A stretch of DNA of 64,000 bases from Devosia yakushimensis (GCF_030159855.1 NZ_BSNG01000004.1:186001-250000); one strand, 5' to 3'. Shown: positions 1-8,481, counted from the first letter of the stretch. The notes: generated by a model not told the origin, from the sequence alone. Program-made: numbers and translations.

Positions 1-309
1 GAGGATGTCGCCCATATTGCCGATTTTGTCGGGGTCGCCGACCGCATTCTGCTTGATGCCAAGCCCCCCAAAGGCGCCGACCGGCCCGGTGGCCTCGGCG
101 AAACCTTTGACTGGTCCTTGCTCAAGGCGCTTGACCCATCCATCCCCTTCATGCTTTCGGGTGGCCTGACGCCGCAAACCGTAGCCGATGCCATAAAGAC
201 CCTGCGCCCCTTCGGGGTCGATGTGTCCTCCGGCGTCGAAACGGCTCCTGGCGTCAAGGACAAGCGGCTGATCGAGGCGTTCATGCGAAACGCGCGGGCC
301 GCCAGCTAA
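1..309 (+). CDS. trpF: phosphoribosylanthranilate isomerase, C-terminal part (cut by window start)
   Basis: The frame is open from base 1 and ends at a TAA, giving the last 102 residues of a TIM-barrel enzyme that isomerises N-(5-phosphoribosyl)anthranilate in tryptophan synthesis. Family motifs are visible: LLDAKPPKGADRPGG, then FMLSGGLTP for the phosphate-binding strand, then VDVSSGVETAPGVKD close to the C terminus. It sits 58 bp upstream of trpB and trpA on the same strand, the usual trpFBA order in alphaproteobacteria, so co-transcription is likely. The 5' half lies outside the window. Confidence 0.95.
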   Translation, partial: EDVAHIADFVGVADRILLDAKPPKGADRPGGLGETFDWSLLKALDPSIPFMLSGGLTPQTVADAIKTLRPFGVDVSSGVETAPGVKDKRLIEAFMRNARAAS

Positions 310-367
310 CATAAGCGCGTCGACGGACCTCTGATGAGCCTGTCGAGGGGCATCGAGAGGACCATCA

Positions 368-1579
368 ATGGACGGCATCAATTCCCTGCGCAACGGCCCG
401 GACGAGCATGGCCGTTTCGGGCTCTATGGCGGCCGTTTCGTCGCCGAAACCCTGATGCCGCTGATCCTCGATCTCGAGCAGCAATACCGCGCCGCCAAGA
501 CCGATCCGGTCTATCAGGCCGAGCTCAAGGACTTGGCGGTCCATTACACCGGCCGCCCCAGCCCGCTCTATTTCGCCAAGCGCCTCACCGAGCATCTGGG
601 TGGCGCCAAGGTCTGGTTCAAGCGCGAAGAGCTCAACCATACCGGCTCCCACAAGATCAACAATTGCCTGGGCCAGATCCTGCTCGCCAAGCGCATGGGC
701 AAGACCCGCATCATCGCTGAAACCGGCGCCGGCCAGCATGGCGTGGCGACGGCCACGGTCTGCGCCAAGTTCGATCTGCCCTGCACCATCTTCATGGGCG
801 CCACCGACGTCGAGCGGCAAAAGCCCAATGTGCTGCGCATGAAAATGCTGGGCGCCGAGGTTCGTCCGGTCACCGCCGGCGCCGGCACGCTCAAGGACGC
901 CATGAACGAGGCGCTGCGCGACTGGGTCACCAATGTCGACACCACCTATTACCTGATCGGCACGGCCGCTGGCCCCCATCCCTATCCCGAAATGGTGCGC
1001 GATTTCCAATCGGTCATCGGCACCGAACTCAAGGAACAGTTCAAGGAGGCCGAGGGCAAGTTGCCCGACGCGATCGTCGCCTGCGTCGGCGGCGGCTCCA
1101 ATGCCATCGGCACGTTCCACGCCTTCCTGGATGACCCTGAAGTCGCCATTTATGGCGCCGAGGCCGGTGGTCATGGCATCGATGTTGAAAACGGCCACGC
1201 CGCTTCCATGACCGGCGGCCGTCCCGGCGTGCTGCATGGCAACCGCACCTATCTGTTGCAGGACAAGGACGGCCAGATTCTGGAAGGCCATTCCATCTCG
1301 GCGGGCCTGGACTATCCCGGCGTCGGCCCGGAGCATTCCTTCCTGCATGACACCAAGCGCGTGACCTATGTGCCCATCACCGACGATGAAGCCCTGGCCG
1401 CCTTCCAGCTCTGCACCAGGATGGAGGGCATCATTCCCGCGCTCGAATCGGCCCATGGCCTGGCCCAGGTCATCAAGCTGGCGCCCACTTTGGGCAAGGA
1501 CCAGTCCGTCGTGCTGTGCCTTTCGGGGCGCGGCGACAAGGACGTCGAAAGCGTCGGCAATTATCTGGGGCTGCTCTAG
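368..1579 (+). CDS. trpB: tryptophan synthase beta chain
   Basis: A 403-residue PLP enzyme that condenses indole with L-serine to give tryptophan, working as an alpha2beta2 complex with TrpA in the cytoplasm. The PLP lysine is K96 in HTGSHKINN, and the glycine-rich phosphate loop is GGGSN at 241-245. The N terminus GRFGLYGGRFVAETLM and the length fit the family. The ATG at 368 follows a GAGAGG purine run at 355-360. The trpA start lies 3 bases after the stop codon, so the two subunits are probably translationally coupled. Confidence 0.98.
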   Translation: MDGINSLRNGPDEHGRFGLYGGRFVAETLMPLILDLEQQYRAAKTDPVYQAELKDLAVHYTGRPSPLYFAKRLTEHLGGAKVWFKREELNHTGSHKINNCLGQILLAKRMGKTRIIAETGAGQHGVATATVCAKFDLPCTIFMGATDVERQKPNVLRMKMLGAEVRPVTAGAGTLKDAMNEALRDWVTNVDTTYYLIGTAAGPHPYPEMVRDFQSVIGTELKEQFKEAEGKLPDAIVACVGGGSNAIGTFHAFLDDPEVAIYGAEAGGHGIDVENGHAASMTGGRPGVLHGNRTYLLQDKDGQILEGHSISAGLDYPGVGPEHSFLHDTKRVTYVPITDDEALAAFQLCTRMEGIIPALESAHGLAQVIKLAPTLGKDQSVVLCLSGRGDKDVESVGNYLGLL

Positions 1580-1582
1580 ACC

Positions 1583-2407
1583 ATGACCTCTCGCATCGAA
1601 AAACGCTTCGCCGAAGCCAAGGCCGCCAACCGGCCCGCCCTCGTCACCTATGTCATGGCCGGCGATCCCGACCTCGCCACCAGCCAGGCGATCATGGAAG
1701 CCCTGCCGCAGGCCGGGTCTGATATTATCGAATTCGGCATGCCCTTTTCCGACCCCATGGCCGATGGCGTTGCGATCCAGCTGGGTGGGCAGCGGGCCCT
1801 CGCCGGCGGCATGACGCTGCGCGGTGTTCTCGGCATGGTCGAGGATTTCCGCCGCAAGGACGAGACCACCCCCATCGTGCTGATGGGCTATTACAACCCG
1901 ATCTATAGTTTCGGCGTCGATAAGTTCCTGGCGGCCGCCAGGGATGCCGGTGTCGATGGCCTCATCGTCGTCGACCTGCCTACCGAGGAAGACGAGGAAT
2001 TGTGCATTCCCGCCCTCAAGGCCGGTCTCAATTTCATCCGCCTCACCACGCCCACCACCGATGACAAGCGCCTGCCGACCGTGCTCCAGAACACGTCGGG
2101 CTTTGTCTACTATGTCTCGATGACCGGCATTACCGGCGCCGCCATCAAGTCGCGCGCCGCTGTGGGCGAGGCCGTCGAACGCATCAAGAGCCATACCGAT
2201 CTGCCGGTTGCGGTCGGCTTCGGCATCAAGACGCCCGAAGATGCCACCGAAATCGGCCGCTATGCCGATGGCGTGGTCGTGGGCACGGTGCTGGTCGATG
2301 CGGTGGGCCAGTCGCTGGCCGATGGCAAGGCGACCGACCGGACCGTCAGCGCCGTGCGCGACATCGTGGCGGGCCTGGCCGCTGGTGCAAAGCGGGCGCG
2401 CTCCTAG
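1583..2407 (+). CDS. trpA: tryptophan synthase alpha chain
   Basis: A 274-residue TIM barrel that splits indole-3-glycerol phosphate and passes indole to TrpB through the inter-subunit tunnel. The catalytic residues are in place: E50 in DIIEFGMPFSDP and D61 in MADG, matching E49 and D60 of the enteric enzyme. The phosphate site VAVGFGIKTPE is present near the C terminus. It starts 3 bases after trpB and closes the trpFBA run. No trp leader peptide or attenuator is visible inside the window. Confidence 0.98.
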   Translation: MTSRIEKRFAEAKAANRPALVTYVMAGDPDLATSQAIMEALPQAGSDIIEFGMPFSDPMADGVAIQLGGQRALAGGMTLRGVLGMVEDFRRKDETTPIVLMGYYNPIYSFGVDKFLAAARDAGVDGLIVVDLPTEEDEELCIPALKAGLNFIRLTTPTTDDKRLPTVLQNTSGFVYYVSMTGITGAAIKSRAAVGEAVERIKSHTDLPVAVGFGIKTPEDATEIGRYADGVVVGTVLVDAVGQSLADGKATDRTVSAVRDIVAGLAAGAKRARS

Positions 2408-2585
2408 CGCGGTGTTGCAACGGTCACTGTATCATCGCGCAGGCCGGGATCCCGTCACCAGCATCCAGTGCGGGGAACGGGCACAGCCTGGATTCCGGAA
2501 TGACCCGGTGAAAGGTAACGCTTTCCCCACCCCGACTTTGCCCTCCGCCGCCACCCCTGATAATATCCGCCACAATTGATCATTA

Positions 2586-2605
2586 TGTCCTGTCCCGACA
2601 GGACA
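2586..2605. promoter_or_regulatory. 9-bp perfect inverted repeat upstream of accD
   Basis: TGTCCTGTC at 2586-2594 and GACAGGACA at 2597-2605 form a perfect dyad around two bases. It ends 19 bases before the accD ATG at 2625. It could be an operator or a 5'-UTR hairpin; there is no T-tract, so it does not look like a terminator. The rest of the 217-bp trpA-accD gap holds only GC-rich imperfect palindromic sequence (about 2440-2515). Confidence 0.4.
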
Positions 2606-2624
2606 CCCCGATAAGGCCGCCGCC

Positions 2625-3599
2625 ATGAACTGGATCGACAATTTCGTCCGCCCCAAAATTCGCTCTTTCCTCTCCAACAAGCGCGAGACGCCGGAGAACC
2701 TTTGGGTAAAAGACCCCGAGTCCGGCGAGATGGTGTTCTACCGCGATCTCGAGGCCAATCAGTGGGTGGTGCCCAATTCGGGCTATCACATGAAGATCAA
2801 GCCGGCCGATCGCCTGGCGACCTTCTTTGACGAAGGCCAATATGATCTCGTGCCGGTGCCTGCCGTGCCGGTCGATCCCCTCAAGTTCCGCGACCAGAAG
2901 CGCTATACCGACCGCCTCAAGGAAAGCCGCGCCAAGACCGGCTATGATGACAGCGTCATCGTCGCCACCGGCAAGCTCTATGGCCGCGACACCACGGCGG
3001 CCGTGCAGGATTTCGATTTCATCGGCGGCTCGCTCGGCATGGCGGCAGGGCAGGGCATCATTACCGGGCTCGAAACCGCGGTCTCCCGCAAGACGCCCTT
3101 CGTGCTCTTCGTCGCCTCCGGCGGCGCGCGCATGCAGGAAGGCATTTTCTCGCTGATGCAGATGCCGCGCACCACCGTTGCCGTGCTGCGCCTGCGCGAA
3201 GCGGGCCTGCCCTTCTTCGTGGTCTTTACCGACCCAACCACCGGCGGCGTCACCGCCTCCTATGCCATGCTGGGCGATGTGCATCTGGCCGAGCCCGGCG
3301 CCCGTATCGGCTTTGCCGGCGCCCGCATCATCGAGCAGACCATCCGTGAAAAGCTGCCCAAGGGCTTCCAGCGCTCCGAATATCTGCATGAACATGGCAT
3401 GGTCGACATGGTCGTCCACCGCCACAATCTGCGCTCCACCATCGGCTCGCTCGCCGGCATCCTGACCCGCGCCGAGCCCAGCGATGAATTGAACGGCACG
3501 TCTGCCGCGCTTCCCGCCATCAGCCTGCGCGATGCCGCCATCGCGGCCGAGGGCGATGATGGTGATCTGGCTGCGCCCAGCGCCGCCCACGCCGAATAA
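2625..3599 (+). CDS. accD: acetyl-CoA carboxylase carboxyltransferase beta subunit, zinc cysteines lost
   Basis: A 324-residue subunit that with AccA transfers the carboxyl group from carboxybiotin to acetyl-CoA, the first step of fatty acid synthesis. Crotonase-fold motifs are intact: FIGGSLGMAAGQG, FVASGGARMQEG and TTGGVTASYAMLGD. The N-terminal zinc ribbon, normally four cysteines, is kept in outline (ENLWVKDP, GEMVFYRDLEAN, NSGYHMKI), but the four positions are D30, S33, V49 and S52. Loss of some of these cysteines is familiar in Rhizobiales AccD; here all four are gone. The trpA-accD-folC neighbourhood is typical of the order. Confidence 0.96.
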   Translation: MNWIDNFVRPKIRSFLSNKRETPENLWVKDPESGEMVFYRDLEANQWVVPNSGYHMKIKPADRLATFFDEGQYDLVPVPAVPVDPLKFRDQKRYTDRLKESRAKTGYDDSVIVATGKLYGRDTTAAVQDFDFIGGSLGMAAGQGIITGLETAVSRKTPFVLFVASGGARMQEGIFSLMQMPRTTVAVLRLREAGLPFFVVFTDPTTGGVTASYAMLGDVHLAEPGARIGFAGARIIEQTIREKLPKGFQRSEYLHEHGMVDMVVHRHNLRSTIGSLAGILTRAEPSDELNGTSAALPAISLRDAAIAAEGDDGDLAAPSAAHAE

Positions 3600-3621
3600 T
3601 TTGGCGAAATGCCATGTTGTG

Positions 3622-3652
3622 AAGGCCGGTCCATAGCGACCGGCCTTTTTTT
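3622..3652 (+). terminator. Rho-independent terminator after accD
   Basis: A perfect 10-bp stem, AAGGCCGGTC (3622-3631) with GACCGGCCTT (3638-3647), has a 6-base loop and runs into seven T residues (3646-3652). It ends the accD transcript upstream of queF. Confidence 0.92.
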
Positions 3653-3719
3653 ATGCGGCGGAAGGCTCTAATCGACATCCTGCGCAGGTCTGTATTGCCT
3701 GTCCGCAGGAGAAACCTTG

Positions 3720-4178
3720 ATGTCCGATAATCTCAATCTCACCCAGCTCGGCCAAAGCGCCGGCATTCCCGCTTCCCCCCAAGCCGCCATTCTCGAGCGT
3801 GTGCCCAATCCGCAAGCCGACACCGATTATGTGTCCCGCTTCACCGCGCCCGAATTCACCTCGCTCTGCCCGGTCACCGGCCAGCCCGATTTCGCCCATC
3901 TGGTCATCGATTATGTGCCCGGCGACTGGCTGGTCGAATCCAAGTCGCTCAAGCTCTATCTGACCTCGTTCCGCAATCACGGCGCGTTTCACGAAGATTG
4001 CACCGTATCCATCGGCAGGCGGCTGGTGGCCCTGCTCGATCCGCGCTGGCTGCGCATAGCCGGCTATTGGTATCCGCGCGGCGGCATCCCCATCGACGTG
4101 TTCTGGCAGACTGGCACCCCGCCCGAGGGCATCTGGCTGCCCGATACGGGCGTGCCCTCCTATCGTGGCCGGGGCTAG
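3720..4178 (+). CDS. queF: NADPH-dependent 7-cyano-7-deazaguanine (preQ0) reductase
   Basis: A 152-residue type I QueF that reduces the nitrile of preQ0 to preQ1 in queuosine biosynthesis, a T-fold enzyme. The catalytic cysteine C50 and aspartate D57 lie in SLCPVTGQPDFAH, and the substrate region VESKSLKLYL and FHEDC follow. The ATG at 3720 is preferred over the adjacent TTG at 3717 because AGGAG lies 8 bases upstream. The gene follows its own terminator-insulated start. Its TAG stop codon is formed by the left end of the palindromic element at 4175-4322. No preQ1 riboswitch is evident in the short leader. Confidence 0.96.
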   Translation: MSDNLNLTQLGQSAGIPASPQAAILERVPNPQADTDYVSRFTAPEFTSLCPVTGQPDFAHLVIDYVPGDWLVESKSLKLYLTSFRNHGAFHEDCTVSIGRRLVALLDPRWLRIAGYWYPRGGIPIDVFWQTGTPPEGIWLPDTGVPSYRGRG

Positions 4179-4322
4179 GGCCAATCGACATTCATCTGAT
4201 GCTGGCCTGCAAATGGCGGTTTTCTGCGCTTCCGGTGCTCACGTACCAAAACGTACGCTGCGCTCCGGTTCTCGAAAACCACCATTTTCGGCTCAGCCTG
4301 AGTGAATGTCGATTGGCCCTAG
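4175..4322. repeat. 148-bp imperfect palindromic element
   Basis: The ends are perfect 20-bp inverted repeats: 4175-4194 begins CTAGGGCCAATCGACATTCA, and 4303-4322 is its exact reverse complement. The interior arms continue to pair imperfectly (for example AATGGCGGTTTTC against a copy of AATGGTGGTTTTC) down to a centre rich in CGTACC and CGTACG. The element fills the gap between queF and folC and supplies the queF stop codon. It has no open frame of note. It looks like a dispersed palindromic or MITE-like unit. No second copy was seen in this window. Confidence 0.75.
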
Positions 4323-4400
4323 CGTCAACGCTGCCCTTGAGGCGCAATCCGACCCATTGTAAACCCGGCCGGCCGTTCCGTGCCGCAATCGAGTCTGCCC

Positions 4401-5693
4401 ATGTCCCGTACCGACGCCATTCTCAAGCGCCTTTCGATGTTGCATCCCAAGCTGATCGACCTCAGCCTTGAGCGGCTCAATCGGCTGCTGGACGATCTCG
4501 GCCGCCCCGATCACCATATGCCGCCCGTCATCCATGTCGCCGGCACCAATGGCAAGGGCTCGACCATCGCCTATCTCCGCGCCATGCTGGAGGCGGCGGG
4601 CAAGTCGGTCCATGTCTATACCTCGCCCCATCTGGTTCGCTTCAACGAGCGCATCCGGCTGGCGGGCAAGCTGGTCTCCACCCGCCGGCTCAATGCGGTG
4701 CTGGAGCGGGTCGAACAGGTCAATGCCGGCCAGCCCATCACCTATTTCGAGGTGACCACGGCGGCCGCCTTCGTGCTGTTTTCCGAGATCAAGGCTGATT
4801 ACCTGCTGCTCGAAGTGGGCATGGGCGGCACCTATGACACGACAAATGTGGTCGAGCACCCGCTGGGCATCATCATCACCCCGGTCGATCTCGATCACAT
4901 GGCATTCCTGGGCAATACGATCGGCAAGATCGCGGTCGAAAAGGCCAATATCATGAAGCGCGGCTCTCCCGCCGTGATTGCCCGCCAGGCAGAAGAGGGG
5001 CTCGCCTCGATCAATCGTGTCGCGGCCAGGCTGGGTGTCGTCCCCTTCGTTGGCGGCGAGGATTTCGACGCCTTCGCCCAGGATGGCCGGCTGATCTATC
5101 AGGACGATAAGGGCCTGCTCGATCTGCCGCCGCCAAAACTCATCGGCAATCACCAGTTCGAAAATGCCGGTGTCGCCATCGCTGCCATCCGCCATTTCGG
5201 CCTGCCGGTCGATGAGGCGGCCATGGCCCAGGGCCTGGGCGATGTCGTCTGGCCGGCCCGGCTCTCCCCGGTCGCGGGCAAGCTGCGCGATCTGTTGGGC
5301 CCCGGCGCCGAGCTCTGGCTCGATGGCGGCCACAATGCCCATGGCACGCGGGCCCTGGCCCGGGCATTGGAGGATATGAACCGCGCCCGTCCCGCGCCGC
5401 TGGTGTTGATCATGGGCATGATGAACACCCGCTCGCCCGCGGCGGTCCTCGCCCCTTTCGAAGGCATGGCCGAGCGGATCATCACGCTCACCATTCCGGG
5501 CGAGCCCAATGCCCATGAGGCTCGCTACATTGCCGAGGAAGCCAGTAAGGCCGGCTTCAAGGCCAGCGCCGCCAGAACCATCGAAGCCGCGCTTAAATCG
5601 GCCGCCACCACGCCCAATGCCCGGGTGGTGATCTCGGGCTCGCTCTATCTGGCGGGGCAGGTGCTGCTCAAGAACGGGACGTTTCCGGAGTAA
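4401..5693 (+). CDS. folC: folylpolyglutamate synthase / dihydrofolate synthase
   Basis: A 430-residue Mur-ligase-fold enzyme that adds glutamate to dihydropteroate and to folates using ATP. The nucleotide loop is in HVAGTNGKGSTIAYL, followed by YTSPHLVRFNERI; later motifs include GMGGTYDTTN, NHQFENAGVA and LDGGHNAHGT. I chose ATG 4401 (MSRTDAIL), which matches the usual N terminus, over GTG 4380. No good ribosome site precedes either, perhaps because the palindromic element displaced the old leader. The gene converges on the GH3 gene. Confidence 0.95.
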   Translation: MSRTDAILKRLSMLHPKLIDLSLERLNRLLDDLGRPDHHMPPVIHVAGTNGKGSTIAYLRAMLEAAGKSVHVYTSPHLVRFNERIRLAGKLVSTRRLNAVLERVEQVNAGQPITYFEVTTAAAFVLFSEIKADYLLLEVGMGGTYDTTNVVEHPLGIIITPVDLDHMAFLGNTIGKIAVEKANIMKRGSPAVIARQAEEGLASINRVAARLGVVPFVGGEDFDAFAQDGRLIYQDDKGLLDLPPPKLIGNHQFENAGVAIAAIRHFGLPVDEAAMAQGLGDVVWPARLSPVAGKLRDLLGPGAELWLDGGHNAHGTRALARALEDMNRARPAPLVLIMGMMNTRSPAAVLAPFEGMAERIITLTIPGEPNAHEARYIAEEASKAGFKASAARTIEAALKSAATTPNARVVISGSLYLAGQVLLKNGTFPE

Positions 5694-5720
5694 ACCGCCA
5701 CCGGGCAGCGGGTCATGCGT

Positions 5721-5819
5721 CCCCTCCCCCTTGAGGGGAGGGCTAGGGTGGGGGTCTGCCTGCTCTTGCACAAAACCCAACGACCCCCACCCCGACCCTC
5801 CCCTCAAGGGGGAGGGAGG
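5721..5819. repeat. long palindromic repeat, family A copy 1, probable bidirectional terminator
   Basis: The left arm CCTCCCCCTTGAGGGGAGGG continues with CTAGGGTGGGGGTC, and the right arm at about 5783-5819 is its near reverse complement. Each arm is itself palindromic, so a cruciform or long hairpin with side stems can form. It lies between the converging folC and GH3 genes. Further copies are at 40679, 56181 and 60420. Confidence 0.85.
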
Positions 5820-5855
5820 CGATAGAGCCGGCGCGCACGAAATGGGTCAAGCGTC

Positions 5856-7526
5856 TCAATATTTCGCCTGCTCACTCCCGCAAAACGCATCCACCGGGCT
5901 GGTCCCGGCAAATTCCGTCCGCCCCAGCAGCGCCTCCACCACCGCGGCCTGCAGCGCTTCGCTCGAGCCATAGGCATTGACATAGGTGGGCACGCGCGGC
6001 GCGTCATAGAGATAATAGGGATAGCCCAGGCTGATCATCAGGGTGGGGATATCGTGCCAATAGCGCGCCATGCCGTCGAACACGCTGCCGGTGAGCTTGA
6101 CCCAATCGAGGAAAATCCGGCTGCGCGTCAGCACGGTCTCTTCGGCGAAGAGATAGAGTATCAGGTCATAATCCTTGGGGCTGACGCTCATGCCGGGTTC
6201 GAACAGGGTCACGGCAAACCCCTCCCGGTCCAGTCGCTCGGGGATGCTGAGCGGCAGTGGCTGCGGCACGAAGGGAATGACCGCGCCGCCTGAAAATACC
6301 AGCACGCGCTTGTGCCTGGCCGGTGACAGCGGCAAGAGGCCAGCCACATCCTTGACCAGGGTCGGCACCCGCCGATGCACGGCTTCGGCGATCTGCCGGT
6401 TGGCCCGGCTGCCCACCACCTGTTGGGCTGTTTCGAGGCTGGGCTGGCTGGGATTGCGATGCAGACCCAGCGCCGCCTTGAGCGCCAGCACCCGCGTCAC
6501 CGCCTCGTCCACCCGCTCCTGGCTCAGCCGTCCATCCGCGACGGCTTTGACCAGCCGCATCAGATCGGCATTGGGGTCGTCCGAGAACAGGATCACATCG
6601 CAGCCGGCAATGATCACCTCGGGCAATACGCTGTCGCGTGGCCCCCAATCGCCCATGCCGGCCATGGGCGTGGCATCGGAAACAATGAGGCCATTGAACC
6701 CCAGTTCGCGCCGCAACAGGTCTTCATTCAAAATCCGGCTCAGCGATGCGGGGCGGTAGGCTTCCGCGCCCGCCTCGGGATCGAGCGCTCGCACAAAGGC
6801 GGGAAAGGCGATATGGCCCGACATCACGCTCATCACGCCTGCCTTGATGGCGGCGCGATAGAGTCGGCCGAAATTGCTTTCCCACGCCTTCATGGTCAGC
6901 GGATTGACCGTGGTCACCAGATGCTGGTCGCGGTCGTCATAGCCTTCGCCCGGCCAATGCTTGACCGTGGCGGCGACGCCATTGGCCTGGAAGGCAGCGA
7001 TCTGAGCCAGCGCGTGCCGCTCGATCCGGTCCACTTCGCTGCCGTAGGATCGGGTGCCGACAATGGCGCTGCGGAAGGCCGCATTGATATCGATGACCGG
7101 GGTAAAGCTCCAATTGAGCCCCAAAGCATGGGCTTCCCGCGCCATGATGGCGGAAATGGCGCTGGTCGCTTCCACGTCGTCCACCGCCGCCAGCCCCAGC
7201 GGATTGGGCACGGGCGTACCGAAGGGCAGGCTCATGCGGCTGCCTTCGAGATCGGCGCTGACCAGCATGGGCACACTGCCAATGCCATCAAGGGCCTGCG
7301 CCAGCGCCACCTCGCTCGCCAGATCGCCCGAATAGATGCGGGTAATGCCGCCGGGCTTGAAAGCCCGCAATTGCTCGAGCACGTCGCCAGGCTCGCCCCG
7401 CGCCAGAAGCACGAAGAGCTGCGCCAGCTTGTCGCGCGGGGTCAGGCTGTCGCGAGTGGCATGCACCCAGGCCATGGCCTCGTCATCGAGGTTGAACGGG
7501 GCGGCGCTGAGATCGATTGGGGCCAT
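5856..7526 (-). CDS. glycoside hydrolase family 3 protein, NagZ-like
   Basis: A 556-residue cytoplasmic protein without signal peptide. Residues about 25-370 form a GH3 barrel: KHWPGEG at 189-195 with a D-x-H pair (D200, H202) matching the NagZ acid/base loop, and the nucleophile D284 in GLIVSDATPM. Residues about 380-556 form a second domain that I do not recognise in detail. Known relatives remove terminal beta-N-acetylglucosamine or glucose, so a role in wall recycling or sugar breakdown is likely. The classical rhizobial nagZ sits beside scpA/scpB, which are absent here, so this may be a paralogue. GGGAG lies 9 bases before the ATG. Confidence 0.85.
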   Translation of the reverse strand: MAPIDLSAAPFNLDDEAMAWVHATRDSLTPRDKLAQLFVLLARGEPGDVLEQLRAFKPGGITRIYSGDLASEVALAQALDGIGSVPMLVSADLEGSRMSLPFGTPVPNPLGLAAVDDVEATSAISAIMAREAHALGLNWSFTPVIDINAAFRSAIVGTRSYGSEVDRIERHALAQIAAFQANGVAATVKHWPGEGYDDRDQHLVTTVNPLTMKAWESNFGRLYRAAIKAGVMSVMSGHIAFPAFVRALDPEAGAEAYRPASLSRILNEDLLRRELGFNGLIVSDATPMAGMGDWGPRDSVLPEVIIAGCDVILFSDDPNADLMRLVKAVADGRLSQERVDEAVTRVLALKAALGLHRNPSQPSLETAQQVVGSRANRQIAEAVHRRVPTLVKDVAGLLPLSPARHKRVLVFSGGAVIPFVPQPLPLSIPERLDREGFAVTLFEPGMSVSPKDYDLILYLFAEETVLTRSRIFLDWVKLTGSVFDGMARYWHDIPTLMISLGYPYYLYDAPRVPTYVNAYGSSEALQAAVVEALLGRTEFAGTSPVDAFCGSEQAKY

Positions 7527-7588
7527 CGGGCCTGTCTCCCTTAGTCTTTTTATGACTGGAAGCTATCAGGCCCGGTGATCTCCGCCAA

Positions 7589-7912
7589 TCAGGCGGTGTG
7601 GCTCTCGAGCCACTTGGTCAGCTGAGCGCGCGACTGGCCTGCGCCCACTTTGACATCGGCCGGCTGGCCGTCCTTGAACACGATCATGGTGGGCATGGCG
7701 CGCACATGATATTGCGTCACGGTGCCGGGATTGCTGTCCACGTCGAGCTTGACGATCTTGACCTTGCCGGCCAGGTCGATTGCCACCTGCTCCAGGATCG
7801 GATCCATCGCCTTGCAGGGGCCACACCATTCCGCCCAGAAATCCACCAGCACCGGCTCGCTGGAATTCAGCACTTCGGCAGCAAAATCGGCGTCGGTAAC
7901 GTGGTGGGCCAT
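7589..7912 (-). CDS. thioredoxin, second tandem copy
   Basis: A 107-residue thioredoxin with active site WCGPC at 29-33 and the cis-proline loop MPTM at 73-76. By hand count it is about 64% identical to the neighbouring thioredoxin at 8075-8398. I start it at MAHHVTD because GGAG lies 6 bases upstream; the frame is open further up, without good ribosome sites. A terminator at 8017-8050 separates it from the first copy, so it probably has its own promoter. The FLAEWCGPCKAMDP region differs from the first copy around the active site, which could alter partner choice. Confidence 0.93.
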   Translation of the reverse strand: MAHHVTDADFAAEVLNSSEPVLVDFWAEWCGPCKAMDPILEQVAIDLAGKVKIVKLDVDSNPGTVTQYHVRAMPTMIVFKDGQPADVKVGAGQSRAQLTKWLESHTA

Positions 7913-8016
7913 GATCATCTCCATCGGTAAAGAGCGATGGAGATTGCGCCGAGTCGGAGCAAATGAAAAGCACAACATGTTGTGTTCGTTACCGGGCCCG
8001 ACCCATTCACATAGCG

Positions 8017-8050
8017 CAAACAAAAACACCGCCGGGTTGCCCCAGCGGTG
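8017..8050 (-). terminator. Rho-independent terminator of trxA
   Basis: On the minus strand AACACCGC at 8050-8043 pairs with GCGGTGTT at 8030-8023 around a GC-rich inner loop that can also pair, followed by TTTTTGTTTG. It ends the addB-addA-trxA transcript before the second thioredoxin. Confidence 0.88.
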
Positions 8051-8074
8051 TTCTGCAATTTCTAAAGCCAGCTG

Positions 8075-8398
8075 TTAGGCTGCGTGGCCTTCGAGCCACT
8101 TGGTCAGCCCGGCCTTGGGCGTACCGGCGCCGATCTTCATATCGGCAGCTTCCCCGCCCTTGAACAGGATCATGGTGGGGATGGAACGGACACCGTATTT
8201 GACGGTGGTGGACGGGTTCTCGTCAATGTTGAGCTTGACGATCTTGACCTTGCCGGCCAATTCGCTCGAAAGCTCATCGAGCACGGGTGCGATCGCGCGG
8301 CACGGCCCGCACCACTCCGCCCAGAAATCCACGAGAACGGGCTCTTTGGAGTTAAGGACTTCCTCGCCAAAATTGGCGTCGGAAACGTGTGTAGTCAT
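8075..8398 (-). CDS. trxA: thioredoxin 1
   Basis: A 107-residue protein disulfide reductase with WCGPC at 29-33, the buried D26-type acidic strand VLVDFWAEW, and the cis-proline motif IPTM. It keeps cytoplasmic thiols reduced and donates electrons to ribonucleotide reductase and others. It lies 83 bases downstream of addA in the conserved alphaproteobacterial order addB-addA-trxA and is followed by a clear terminator. This copy is the positional orthologue of the standard rhizobial trxA. Confidence 0.97.
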   Translation of the reverse strand: MTTHVSDANFGEEVLNSKEPVLVDFWAEWCGPCRAIAPVLDELSSELAGKVKIVKLNIDENPSTTVKYGVRSIPTMILFKGGEAADMKIGAGTPKAGLTKWLEGHAA

Positions 8399-8481
8399 GG
8401 GTTATGTTGCCTTATGGGTTGAAAGCGGTGGTCTCATTGCTCCCAAAGCTGGTGAGAGTCCAGCCTTGCTGCAAGCTTACG

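Noticed and set aside
365..2194. 609-codon open frame antisense to trpB and trpA
   Set aside because: It mirrors the codon bias of the real genes on the other strand (high GC at third positions) and shows no family motif. Similar antisense frames at 12255-14195, 17379-19256 and 37728-39845 were dropped for the same reason.
3600..3719. preQ1 riboswitch before queF
   Set aside because: The 67 bases between the accD terminator and queF contain no convincing preQ1 aptamer (no C-rich loop with the A-rich tail).
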